64,000 nucleotides of DNA from Methyloprofundus sedimenti (lineage in GTDB: Bacteria; Pseudomonadota; Gammaproteobacteria; Methylococcales; Methylomonadaceae), in the NCBI RefSeq assembly GCF_002072955.1, contig NZ_LPUF01000001.1:828896-892895 (forward strand), in the 5' to 3' direction. Below the pieces are notes generated by a model. That model was given only the letters and a program-made list of their open reading frames with translations. It did no database searches and was not told the DNA's origin. Every line of letters starts with the position of its first letter. Position 1 is the first letter of the stretch. The position numbers and the translations under genes are program-made. Of this stretch, positions 31,153 through 39,214 are shown one piece after another.

Positions 31153-32559
31153 GTGAGAAAGAGTAGTGGGGGAGTAATACGGCAGCATAATTCAAAACTA
31201 ATTATCATTGGGCGCCTAGTAGATACTTTCGTTATTGGGTTGACTTTTTGGTCAGTATTGGAAATGAATTATATGAACTGGCAGCCCGAATATACGTGGT
31301 GGTTACTGATTTCAATTTTTAGTTTTCAAATATTTTCGGAATTCAATGACCTATATAAGGAGAGCAGAGGTGTAGCGCTTAGTGATTTGACCTATAACGT
31401 TGCTATCTCCTGGGTTTGTGCAATATTTATTTTAGTTGTCGTTAACCAAGTGAATCAAGTCATTAGCGACATAGACAAGAGAATATTTTTTTATTGGATT
31501 GTAGCAGTGCCGATTGAGTTAATGTCCTGGCACATTATACTTTCTGAGATAGCGGGTAAGTTTAGAAGCATGGGGAGAAATACTCGCAAAGTGGCTATTG
31601 TTGGTAACACACGCATAGGACGCGAGTTAAGCGATGTTTTTATTAATGAAAGCTGGATGGGGCTTAATTTTGTAGGTTTTTTTGATGACAGAATAAAGCA
31701 ACGAGAAGAACAAGAACAAGAACAAGAGTGCGTAGGAAATTTCAGTCAGGTCATTAGTCAAGCAAAGTCAGGGGAGGTAGACTTAGTGTATATTGCCTTG
31801 CCTTTAAAAGCAGAAAACAGAATTAAAGTAATATTGGCCGAATTGTCGGATACTACGGCCTCTGTTTACTATGTGCCGGACTTATTTGTTTTTGATTTAT
31901 TGCGGTCTAAGTTTAGTTTCATGAAAGGAATTCCCATTGTTAGTGTGCATGATACGCCATTCTATGGGGTGGGCGGCGTGCTTAAACGGATATTTGATGT
32001 TGTTGTTGGCTTTTTGATTTTATGTGTCATTTTGGTGCCTATGATAATAATAGCTTTAGCTATTAAAGTAACGTCGCCAGGGAATGTGCTTTTTAAGCAA
32101 CGCAGATATGGGTTTCGAGGTGAAGAGATTGTGGTGTGGAAATTTCGGTCTATGACAGTGACTGAAGATGGCCATAATGTTCGGCAAGCTCAAAAACACG
32201 ATCCGAGAATTACTAAATTAGGCGCTTTTTTAAGACGAACTTCTCTGGATGAGCTGCCGCAGTTCATTAATGTTCTTCAGGGACGAATGTCAATTGTGGG
32301 GCCCAGGCCGCACGCTGTGACCCATAATGAATTTTATCGAGGCCAAATAAAAGGCTATATGCTTAGGCATAAAGTCAAACCAGGAATAACTGGGTTGGCA
32401 CAAATAAGCGGTTTTCGTGGAGAAACCAATACCTTGGATAAAATGGAAGGTAGAGTGCGGTATGATCTGGAATATATACGTAAATGGTCTTTATGGCTGG
32501 ATGTAAAAATTGTGTTTTTGACTGTATTTAAAGGTTTTGTAGGTGCAAAAGCTTACTGA
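31153..32559 (+). CDS. polyprenyl-phosphate sugar-1-phosphate transferase (initiating enzyme)
   Basis: This enzyme type starts polysaccharide synthesis by moving a sugar phosphate from a nucleotide sugar to undecaprenyl phosphate at the inner membrane. The 468-residue product has four N-terminal helices, a CoA-binding-like Rossmann domain starting KVAIVGNTRIGREL, a fifth helix, and the C-terminal bacterial sugar transferase domain with KRIFDVVVGF, WKFRSM, TSLDELPQFINVLQGRMSIVGPRPHA and KPGITGLAQISG. It is of the WcaJ/EpsB class; glucose-1-phosphate is the usual substrate. I prefer the GTG at 31153 (AAGGAAAAGGA about 7 nt upstream) over a TTG 18 codons before. Confidence 0.9.
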   Translation: MRKSSGGVIRQHNSKLIIIGRLVDTFVIGLTFWSVLEMNYMNWQPEYTWWLLISIFSFQIFSEFNDLYKESRGVALSDLTYNVAISWVCAIFILVVVNQVNQVISDIDKRIFFYWIVAVPIELMSWHIILSEIAGKFRSMGRNTRKVAIVGNTRIGRELSDVFINESWMGLNFVGFFDDRIKQREEQEQEQECVGNFSQVISQAKSGEVDLVYIALPLKAENRIKVILAELSDTTASVYYVPDLFVFDLLRSKFSFMKGIPIVSVHDTPFYGVGGVLKRIFDVVVGFLILCVILVPMIIIALAIKVTSPGNVLFKQRRYGFRGEEIVVWKFRSMTVTEDGHNVRQAQKHDPRITKLGAFLRRTSLDELPQFINVLQGRMSIVGPRPHAVTHNEFYRGQIKGYMLRHKVKPGITGLAQISGFRGETNTLDKMEGRVRYDLEYIRKWSLWLDVKIVFLTVFKGFVGAKAY

Positions 32560-32814
32560 GTTGTTAAATAAAAAATGCGTTTATTGCTTTGTCTTTATTG
32601 ATAATCTGTTCCTTATCTCGGTTTCTTTTGATTATTTATTATGGCGTTTGTTTTAAATCAAGGGGTTATATTTTTTTAGGTGAGAAATAGGATGTAAAAG
32701 CATTAACCTGTCCCTTAGTACAGTAGAAGTAGTTGTATTTTCTTGATAAACTTAGTTCCAAAGTTAGGTCTTAGGGTATTTGATCGATACTTTATTGAAG
32801 GCGTATGATTTTTA

Positions 32815-32890
32815 TTTTTTGCCAAACATTTTGTGAGGTGGGGACGGAAAGCTTCAGGTCTCATTAATGATGATGAGATAGCTGAGTTGC
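32815..32890 (+). promoter_or_regulatory. c-di-GMP-I (GEMM) riboswitch candidate
   Basis: The sequence follows the GEMM-I consensus in order. GCCAAA (32821-32826) is followed by a small hairpin (CATTT-TGTG-AGGTG), then GGGACGGAAAGC (32841-32852, consensus GGGACGCAAAGCC), TTCAGGTCTCAT, and ATGAGATAGCTGAGTTGC (32873-32890), where TAGC and the GTCTCAT/ATGAGAT stem match the second helix. The variations are a C-to-G in GACGC and a weak first helix. It is about 60 nt upstream of the VPLPA-CTERM protein gene, and a short CTTACC-GTA-GGTAAG hairpin between them may be the expression platform. GEMM aptamers bind cyclic di-GMP. Confidence 0.7.
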
Positions 32891-32949
32891 ATATATATCA
32901 TGAAAACTTAAACTTACCGTAGGTAAGAACATTATTTTGGAGATTTAAA

Positions 32950-33555
32950 ATGTTAAAAAAATTTAGTATGAAAGCTATATTCTTGTTAGCAAGTTTGCTA
33001 CTTATGACAGGTACTGCGCAAGCATCTACTATGGCAGGTGCTATTAATATTATTGGAGCAATGAACGTTTGGACAGCATCAAGCACAAGTGTTTCTGCAG
33101 CGCCTAATCAATATGGTGATATGGGAGTGGTTCAAAGCTCAAACGGTGATTTTGCTAATTTGAGTAGTGCTCGACTAAATGTATTCAGTATTTTTTCTGA
33201 TGTACTTACCACTGCTGGTCCAGTAACGCCTCCAACTATTATAAATATTGGTGGCTTTAATAATGGCTCTTCGAGTATTTCTGATTTGCTATTTACAGTA
33301 ACAAACATTAAAGACCTTACGTTTTCAGCGACTAGTTTGAGAATGATTTTGGTTGCTACGGCAACAGCTACAGGTTTTGATGATACTGCGATTGAATTTC
33401 TTTTTGAAGCATCGAATAATGGTATTTCAGGAAGTTACTCTCTTACTACTCCTGTTTCTTCAGTTCCCTTGCCTGCTGCTGTATGGTTATTTAGTTCTGC
33501 TTTAGCTGGTTTGGTTGGCGTATCACGTCGTAAATCAACATCTGTTGCTGCTTAA
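32950..33555 (+). CDS. secreted VPLPA-CTERM (PEP-CTERM-like) sorting-signal protein
   Basis: The 201-residue protein has an N-terminal signal peptide (about 1-25, ending AQA-S) and a C-terminal tripartite sorting signal: VPLPAAVW, a hydrophobic helix, and a basic tail with SRRKS. Such tails are recognised by exosortases; the one encoded at 61663 is the likely processing enzyme. The middle is low-complexity, rich in Ser, Thr, Ala and Asn, with no recognised domain. A GGAG lies 8 nt before the ATG, and a GEMM riboswitch candidate precedes it, so c-di-GMP probably controls its expression. Confidence 0.85.
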   Translation: MLKKFSMKAIFLLASLLLMTGTAQASTMAGAINIIGAMNVWTASSTSVSAAPNQYGDMGVVQSSNGDFANLSSARLNVFSIFSDVLTTAGPVTPPTIINIGGFNNGSSSISDLLFTVTNIKDLTFSATSLRMILVATATATGFDDTAIEFLFEASNNGISGSYSLTTPVSSVPLPAAVWLFSSALAGLVGVSRRKSTSVAA

Positions 33556-33580
33556 TTACAATAAGGCTACGATTTAAAAG

Positions 33581-33610
33581 AAGGGGGGGCTATAAGCTCT
33601 CCTTTTTTTT
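33581..33610 (+). terminator. rho-independent terminator after the sorting-signal protein gene
   Basis: A G-rich stem AAGGGGGGGCT pairs with AGCTCTCCTT (some G-T pairs) across a 2-nt loop and runs into eight Ts. The riboswitch-led gene is therefore probably a separate transcription unit from the export operon that follows. Confidence 0.8.
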
Positions 33611-33783
33611 GCCTGAAAAATAGTAGTTTACATTACGTTTTGGTCTGATTTTAGCTAAAGAACTATTCTAAGCTATTGATAGTTCGTTTCAGCGATGAAA
33701 AATTGGTAAAATTTCTAGGGGGTGTCTGAATATTTACGATTTCAGCTGTAATGTTAATAACTAAGAAAAGAACGGAATTCAAT

Positions 33784-34341
33784 ATGTTTAAGCAAATAAT
33801 AAAAATACTTTTTTGCTGGGTGTTGCTTGCTTTATGCACTGTATCGGCAAGTGAAGAATATACCTATAAAGTTAATCCAGGTGATATTCTGGAAATTTCG
33901 GTATGGAATGAAGAGAATCTGACGCGGGAAGTGCGCGTTTTACCTGATGGTACGATCAGCTTTCCGTTAGCGGGTAATTTTAGTGTACTAGGTAAGTCTG
34001 TGTTCATGATTCGTACGGAATTAGCCAGGCATTTGGCTGCGTTCGTTGCTGACCCTGAAGTCAATGTTGCGATTAAGTCGGTAGATGGCAATGTAGTTTA
34101 TGTGATTGGCAAAGTCAGTAATCCAGGCCAATTTGTTATGTATCAACCGATGAGTATTATGCAATTGCTCAGTTTGGCTGGTGGACTAACAACCTATGCC
34201 AAAGCCAATGATATTATTATTTTAAGGCGTACTGAAAAAGGCCAGGAAGCCATTGAATTTGAATATGGTGAGCTAGAAGACGGCAACGATCTAGATAAAA
34301 ATCACGTTTTAAAGAGTGGCGATGTTGTTGTTGTGCCTTAG
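33784..34341 (+). CDS. polysaccharide export protein (Wza-like)
   Basis: A periplasmic/outer-membrane polysaccharide export protein with a signal peptide (about residues 1-23) and a poly-export domain beginning YKVNPGDILEISVWNEENLTREVRVLPDGTISFPLAG, then an SLBB-type part (VYVIGKVSNPGQF). There is no lipobox. About 185 residues, a short form as found in exosortase-linked polysaccharide loci. I place the start at ATG 33784, which gives a normal signal peptide and a GGA motif upstream; an earlier ATG at 33751 would add 11 charged residues. It forms an operon with the barrel protein 21 nt downstream. Confidence 0.88.
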   Translation: MFKQIIKILFCWVLLALCTVSASEEYTYKVNPGDILEISVWNEENLTREVRVLPDGTISFPLAGNFSVLGKSVFMIRTELARHLAAFVADPEVNVAIKSVDGNVVYVIGKVSNPGQFVMYQPMSIMQLLSLAGGLTTYAKANDIIILRRTEKGQEAIEFEYGELEDGNDLDKNHVLKSGDVVVVP

Positions 34342-34362
34342 TATTTGTTGAAAGATCGTACC

Positions 34363-35535
34363 ATGAGGTTTTATTTATTACTGCTGGGGATATTTATTGT
34401 CAACACCAGCCATGCAGCCGAGTGGTCAACTGATGCCAGTATTAATCAAGAGTTTTCTTATGATGATAATGTCAGAATGCTTGAAGATAAACAGGGTTCG
34501 TTTGTCTATCGGTTAATACCCGTGCTTAATGCGGCTTATGAAACTCAAAATTCTTCCCTGGCGACTTCAGTCTCATATGGTACACAACAATATGAAGCAA
34601 TGCCTGAACAGAGTAGCGATATTCAGAATTATAGTCTACTTGGAAATTATCAAACTGAGACGACAATATACTCTCTATCAACCAGCTATAGCAAAGCACC
34701 TGCACGTAATTCAGCAGAGACCGATACAGGAAACTTTGCGACTAATGCTGATAAAACAAACTGGTCAGTAGTTCCAGCTATTTCTTATCGTATAACGCCT
34801 AACGACAGCTTGAGCCTGCAAGGTAGTTATGGAAAAACCATGTATTCAACGAATACACTTGCCGGCAATCAAAACTCAGTACTTAGTCTAGGTTGGTCCC
34901 GGCAATGGAGCGAACGTTATTCGGGGGGGATTAATATTACGTATAATTATTATGCGTCAGAGCCTGCATTATTTGCAATAACAAACAATATAGTCAGCAA
35001 TAGTTATGGCGTTAACTTCTCAAATAATTATTTGTTGAGTGAAAAGTGGCAAATAGGTATTAACGTAGGCTATCGATACACAGATACGCAAAATAATTTT
35101 AGCTCAGACGTAGGAAATATTGAAATTTCGGAAGGTTCGCATGGTTTTTTAACGGATTCTAGTCTTAAGTATTTAGGGGAGCAGTTGATGGCAGAGGTTT
35201 CAGTGGGCCAGTCACTTGTGCCAGATGGGCAAGGACAGCTAAACCAGCAAACTAGAGTCAATTTTAGTTTGGGTTATACGTTAACGGAGCGATTATCTAC
35301 GACATTTCAAACGAGCTACCAAAATAGTGTGCCCATTAGTGGCGTTCAAAATCTAATAGGGTATGATCGACAGAATTTTGACGCGAGCTATTCTCTTAAC
35401 TATAAAATAGCACCTGACTGGAATCTAGGCTGTAGTTATAGGTATCGGCAGCAAATGAGTAATTATATTGCCAGCTCTAATACAGCGATGTTAACTCTCG
35501 GTTATAATTGGCAAGGCTTAAGTTTATCTAGGTAA
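34363..35535 (+). CDS. exosortase-system outer-membrane barrel protein (TIGR03016-like)
   Basis: The product has a signal peptide ending SHA-AEW, then about 370 residues of alternating hydrophobic/polar strands with many Tyr, Ser and Asn and a final aromatic segment (GYNWQGLSLSR). The pattern is that of an outer-membrane beta-barrel and resembles the PEP-CTERM-associated outer-membrane protein of these loci, proposed as the export pore. The start is uncertain: ATG 34363, or a TTG at 34345. It lies between the export protein and the chain-length gene, as in other exosortase loci. Confidence 0.75.
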   Translation: MRFYLLLLGIFIVNTSHAAEWSTDASINQEFSYDDNVRMLEDKQGSFVYRLIPVLNAAYETQNSSLATSVSYGTQQYEAMPEQSSDIQNYSLLGNYQTETTIYSLSTSYSKAPARNSAETDTGNFATNADKTNWSVVPAISYRITPNDSLSLQGSYGKTMYSTNTLAGNQNSVLSLGWSRQWSERYSGGINITYNYYASEPALFAITNNIVSNSYGVNFSNNYLLSEKWQIGINVGYRYTDTQNNFSSDVGNIEISEGSHGFLTDSSLKYLGEQLMAEVSVGQSLVPDGQGQLNQQTRVNFSLGYTLTERLSTTFQTSYQNSVPISGVQNLIGYDRQNFDASYSLNYKIAPDWNLGCSYRYRQQMSNYIASSNTAMLTLGYNWQGLSLSR

Positions 35536-35539
35536 CGAA

Positions 35540-37111
35540 ATGGAAGAAGACGTAAAATCACTGGTTGATTATTGGAATATTATACGTAGACGAAAGAAAT
35601 TAGTCATAGTACCTACACTGATATTATTGTTGATAACGGTTGTAGTGGCTTTAGTCTTGCCACCTGTATACCAATCTCAAGCAACTATACTAATTGAACA
35701 GCAACATATTCCTACTGACTTAGTAAAGTCAACAGTGGTAAGTTTTGCTGATGAACGGATTAAACAGATAGAACAAAAGGTAATGACAGTTGACAATGTG
35801 ACTAAAATTATCGAAAAATATAGTCTTTATCCAGAGCAGAAAGATAAAGTAGCAAACTTTGAATTGGCTGAGGAATTTAGAAAAAACACGGTTTTGACTT
35901 TAATTAATGCAAATGTTGTAAGTCAAGGTAGAGATAAGAAAGCAACATTAGCATTTTCACTCTCTTTCAGTCATAAAAACGCTATAGTCGCACAGAAAAT
36001 TACCAATGAAATTGTTACTTTATATTTGGCTGCGAATATTAAAAACCGAACTGAAAGAGCCATTGAGGCCACAAAATTTCTAGAAGAAGAGGCAGATAAA
36101 TTTAAGTTAGAGATTCAAAAGATTGAAAATCAGATAGCAGATTACAAAGAGAAATACAGTGATAGTTTGCCGGAATTATTGGCGGCTAATACTTCTGCAA
36201 TTAGTCGTACCGAAAGTGAGTTACAGCAATTAGATTTGCGCGAAAGCATGTTGAATGAGCGCAGGATAAACTTACGTAATCAGTTAAGTCTGACAAGTCC
36301 CAATATTATAATGTCGGACAATTCAAATAATATAGTTGAATCCTTGTCTTCATTAGAAACACAGTATAGCTATTTATTAGGCAAGTACTCTGCTATGCAT
36401 CCTGATGTTAAAGCGATAAAGCGCAAAATTGATAATGTTGCTCGTTCGAGCAGCGCTACAAAAGAGAATATAGCACAAAATATTAATAACCCCGTTTATC
36501 TGCAGTTACAAAGTGAAATAGAGATTTCGGGCCTTGAATTACAGAATATTTCTCAGCATAAACAAAAGTTACGTAATAGCTTAAAAGAGATTGAAGTTAG
36601 AGTATCTCAGACACATCAGGTGGAAAGGGGGTATTATGATTTAATGCGGGATTTGGATAATCAAAGACTAAAATATAAAGAATTAAAGTCCAAAGCGCTA
36701 GAGGCTAAATTATCTCAGACATTAGAAGAAGAACAAAAAGCAGAGAAATTTTCCTTAATTGAGCCTGCTAGAGTGCCGTCAAAACCAGAAAAACCTAATC
36801 GTTTTAAAATTTTAGTCTTGGGCTTTGTTTTATCTATAGGGATAGGTCTTGGGTTGGCACTTTTAGCGGAGATGCTGGATAGTAGCATTAGAGGGCATAA
36901 GCAGCTAGAAAGGGTGACAGGTATTGTCCCCATAGCGGTTATCCCTTATATAAAAAACCAAAACGATAAAGATCAGCACAAAAAGAATAAAAAGCAGATT
37001 GCCATGCTGGCTATTATTTTAGTGGTGGGCGCTATAGTTGCAACCCACTTTTTATATCAGCCATTAGATATTTTATGGTTTAAAGTATGGCATAGGATTA
37101 GTATGATATAG
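35540..37111 (+). CDS. exosortase-locus polysaccharide chain-length determinant (Wzz/GumC-like)
   Basis: The 523-residue protein has a Wzz-type N-terminus with a helix at about 22-41 (P-T-L-I-L-L-L) followed by PPVYQSQATILIEQQ, a long coiled-coil periplasmic part (about 165-400), and a helix at about 425-445 after the PxxP motif (ARVPSKPEKPNR). It has an additional helix near 485-505. There is no kinase domain; the tyrosine kinase is encoded separately next door, as usual for the TIGR03007 type. It probably fixes polymer length. Confidence 0.88.
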   Translation: MEEDVKSLVDYWNIIRRRKKLVIVPTLILLLITVVVALVLPPVYQSQATILIEQQHIPTDLVKSTVVSFADERIKQIEQKVMTVDNVTKIIEKYSLYPEQKDKVANFELAEEFRKNTVLTLINANVVSQGRDKKATLAFSLSFSHKNAIVAQKITNEIVTLYLAANIKNRTERAIEATKFLEEEADKFKLEIQKIENQIADYKEKYSDSLPELLAANTSAISRTESELQQLDLRESMLNERRINLRNQLSLTSPNIIMSDNSNNIVESLSSLETQYSYLLGKYSAMHPDVKAIKRKIDNVARSSSATKENIAQNINNPVYLQLQSEIEISGLELQNISQHKQKLRNSLKEIEVRVSQTHQVERGYYDLMRDLDNQRLKYKELKSKALEAKLSQTLEEEQKAEKFSLIEPARVPSKPEKPNRFKILVLGFVLSIGIGLGLALLAEMLDSSIRGHKQLERVTGIVPIAVIPYIKNQNDKDQHKKNKKQIAMLAIILVVGAIVATHFLYQPLDILWFKVWHRISMI

Positions 37112-37267
37112 TTTGACTTAGAATGTAGGGTAATAGACTGATGTAGTAATAATGCCTAATTGAAACAAAATAACCTACGAAGGAACGGTTTCTTAAAACT
37201 GTTAGAAGGTTTTAGCGCAAGACTCTATATTATTTTAGCGGTAATTTTTTATAAGGTGAAAGCCGAG

Positions 37268-38062
37268 ATGGAACGAGTAGAAAAAGCACTTAAAAAAATA
37301 CAGGATGCTAAAAATAAAGTAGTACAACCAACGATTAAGGCATCGGAAGAGTCGTTAGTTATTAACTACACGCAAACTAAAACGCACGAAATCAACCATG
37401 AGCTATTAAGGGAACGTAGAGTAGTTTCGCTAGAAAAATATGGCGCGGAAGCAGAAACTTTTAAACTTTTACGGACTAAAGTACTTAAACAACTCAGAGT
37501 TAATAACTGGAACAGTGTTGGCATTACTGGCCCAACACAAGGTGTAGGGAAAACTATGGTATCGGTTAATTTAGCGATTGCGATGGCAAGAGAAGTTAAC
37601 CAAACAGTATTATTAGTTGATTTGGACTTAAGGGTGCCTAGAATACAGTGGTACTTTGATGTCGAAGTTGAAAAAGGACTTAGTGATTGTTTAATGCAGA
37701 ATATACCTATCAGCGAGGTATTAATTAACCCAAGTATAGAAAGGTTAGTTATTCTTCCTGGACGAGGGCGAAGTGAAAGCTCATCAGAATTATTGAGTGG
37801 TCCACTGATGCGTCAAATAGTTGAAGAGATTAAACAGCGTTATCAATCAAGAATCATCATTTTTGATTTACCGCCAATTTTAGCGAGTGATGATGTTTTG
37901 GCCTGTATGGATTTTTTTGATGCCGCATTGCTAGTCGTTGCAGAAGGTGAAAGCAAGCCCGAAGATGTAACTAAGTCATTGCACATGTTATCTGGATCTA
38001 ACCTGCTGGGTATGGTTCTTAATAAGGCAGAAAACATTCCAGATCATATAGGATACTATTAA
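37268..38062 (+). CDS. CpsD/CapB-type tyrosine autokinase of the polysaccharide locus
   Basis: Soluble BY-type kinase that acts with the chain-length protein encoded just upstream. The 264-residue product starts MERVEKALKKIQDAK, has the sequence EAETFKLLRTKVL, Walker A GPTQGVGKT, Walker A' LLVDLDLRVPR and Walker B IIIFDLPPIL. It ends in -YY, a minimal tyrosine tail. The frame is open further upstream (TTG 37160), but that stretch looks like the membrane end of a fused form and no Met precedes 37268, where AAGG and GAAAG elements precede the ATG. Confidence 0.85.
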   Translation: MERVEKALKKIQDAKNKVVQPTIKASEESLVINYTQTKTHEINHELLRERRVVSLEKYGAEAETFKLLRTKVLKQLRVNNWNSVGITGPTQGVGKTMVSVNLAIAMAREVNQTVLLVDLDLRVPRIQWYFDVEVEKGLSDCLMQNIPISEVLINPSIERLVILPGRGRSESSSELLSGPLMRQIVEEIKQRYQSRIIIFDLPPILASDDVLACMDFFDAALLVVAEGESKPEDVTKSLHMLSGSNLLGMVLNKAENIPDHIGYY

Positions 38063-38107
38063 AAGCTTCTTCTAATTTAGTCCCATAGATCGATAAATAA
38101 GGCAGTT

Positions 38108-39001
38108 ATGTATACCAGCTATTTTGGCTTAAGCAAAAAACCATTTTCACTGACTTCAGATGCAGATTTTTTATATTTAAGTCCTCCGCATAAAAAAGCC
38201 TTATCTATTTTAGAATATGGGCTAATGAGTCAGGCAGAATTTACCGTGATTACCGGCCAAATAGGTTTGGGTAAAACCACGTTGTTACAACGAGTATTAA
38301 AAACAGAAAGTGATGAATATATTGTTGGCTTAATAACCAATACGCATGCCGCATTTGGCGACTTGTTATCCTGGGTTCTTGCTGCCTTTAATATTAAAGA
38401 CAAAGGTGGAAGTGAGGCGCAGCGCTATCAATTATTAGTAGACTTTCTGCGTCACTCTTATGCTAATCAGCGCCGAGCGGTGTTGATTATTGATGAAGCG
38501 CAAAATATGGACATAGCAACGCTAGAAGAATTACGATTACTGACAAATATTAATAGTGGTAGCCATATTCTGTTGCAATTAGTCTTAGTGGGTCACCCTG
38601 AATTAAAAGATAAGCTAAGAGATCCAAGACTCATTCAATTTGCACAGAGGATTTCTATAGAGTTTCATTTAAAACCATTAAATTTCGTAGAAACAGAAAA
38701 ATATATTAATCATCGTCTTGAGGTCGTGGGTGGAATGGGTTTATTTACTAGTGCTGCTTGCACTGTAATATATTATTTTACCGGTGGTGTGCCACGGCTG
38801 ATTAATAATATTTGTGAACTATGTTTAGTGTTTACCTTTGCAGATGATGAAAAGCAAGCCACATTAGAAACAGTGATACAGGTCGTTCAGGAAAACAAGA
38901 CAGATGGAATTTTGCCATTAGTCGCGCAGAAAAATGAAGAAAATGAAAAGATAAGGCAGTTAGTACTTAAAAGTAATGGGATTGATTTAGAGCAGTTGTA
39001 A
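38108..39001 (+). CDS. exosortase-system ATPase (ExeA-like, TIGR03015 type)
   Basis: An AAA ATPase of the ExeA-like class that recurs in PEP-CTERM loci. In 297 residues: MYTSYFGLSKKPFSLTSDADFLYLSP, Walker A TGQIGLGKTTL (about 48-58), Walker B VLIIDEAQN, and sensor-like LRLLTNINS and FAQRISIEF. The exact job is unknown. It probably drives export or assembly with the kinase and Wzz-like protein encoded upstream. Confidence 0.88.
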   Translation: MYTSYFGLSKKPFSLTSDADFLYLSPPHKKALSILEYGLMSQAEFTVITGQIGLGKTTLLQRVLKTESDEYIVGLITNTHAAFGDLLSWVLAAFNIKDKGGSEAQRYQLLVDFLRHSYANQRRAVLIIDEAQNMDIATLEELRLLTNINSGSHILLQLVLVGHPELKDKLRDPRLIQFAQRISIEFHLKPLNFVETEKYINHRLEVVGGMGLFTSAACTVIYYFTGGVPRLINNICELCLVFTFADDEKQATLETVIQVVQENKTDGILPLVAQKNEENEKIRQLVLKSNGIDLEQL

Positions 39002-39214
39002 TATTAATTACAGCCCCTTGACATTACGTACAGTTTAAAAAAGTGTCGAGGGTAGTGCTGGATCAGCTTAATAGTCGTCGTTTCTTAAGTTAAGGTGTTA
39101 GTTCATAGGGCGCAGCAGCACTACTACTTCACATTTGCAAAGTCGAAGTTACAGTAATTTGTGGCTAGGATGTAACTTTTTTATAACGTATTAATTTGAT
39201 TTAAGGAATTATAT

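Noticed and set aside
39121-39184. Possible second GEMM riboswitch upstream of the glycosidase-like lipoprotein gene (a GCAAAG stretch near the start).
   Set aside because: The GGGACGC core and the TAGC segment are missing. There is only an AAGTTAC/GTAACTT stem (39146-39178) followed by Ts, which could be an attenuator or terminator.
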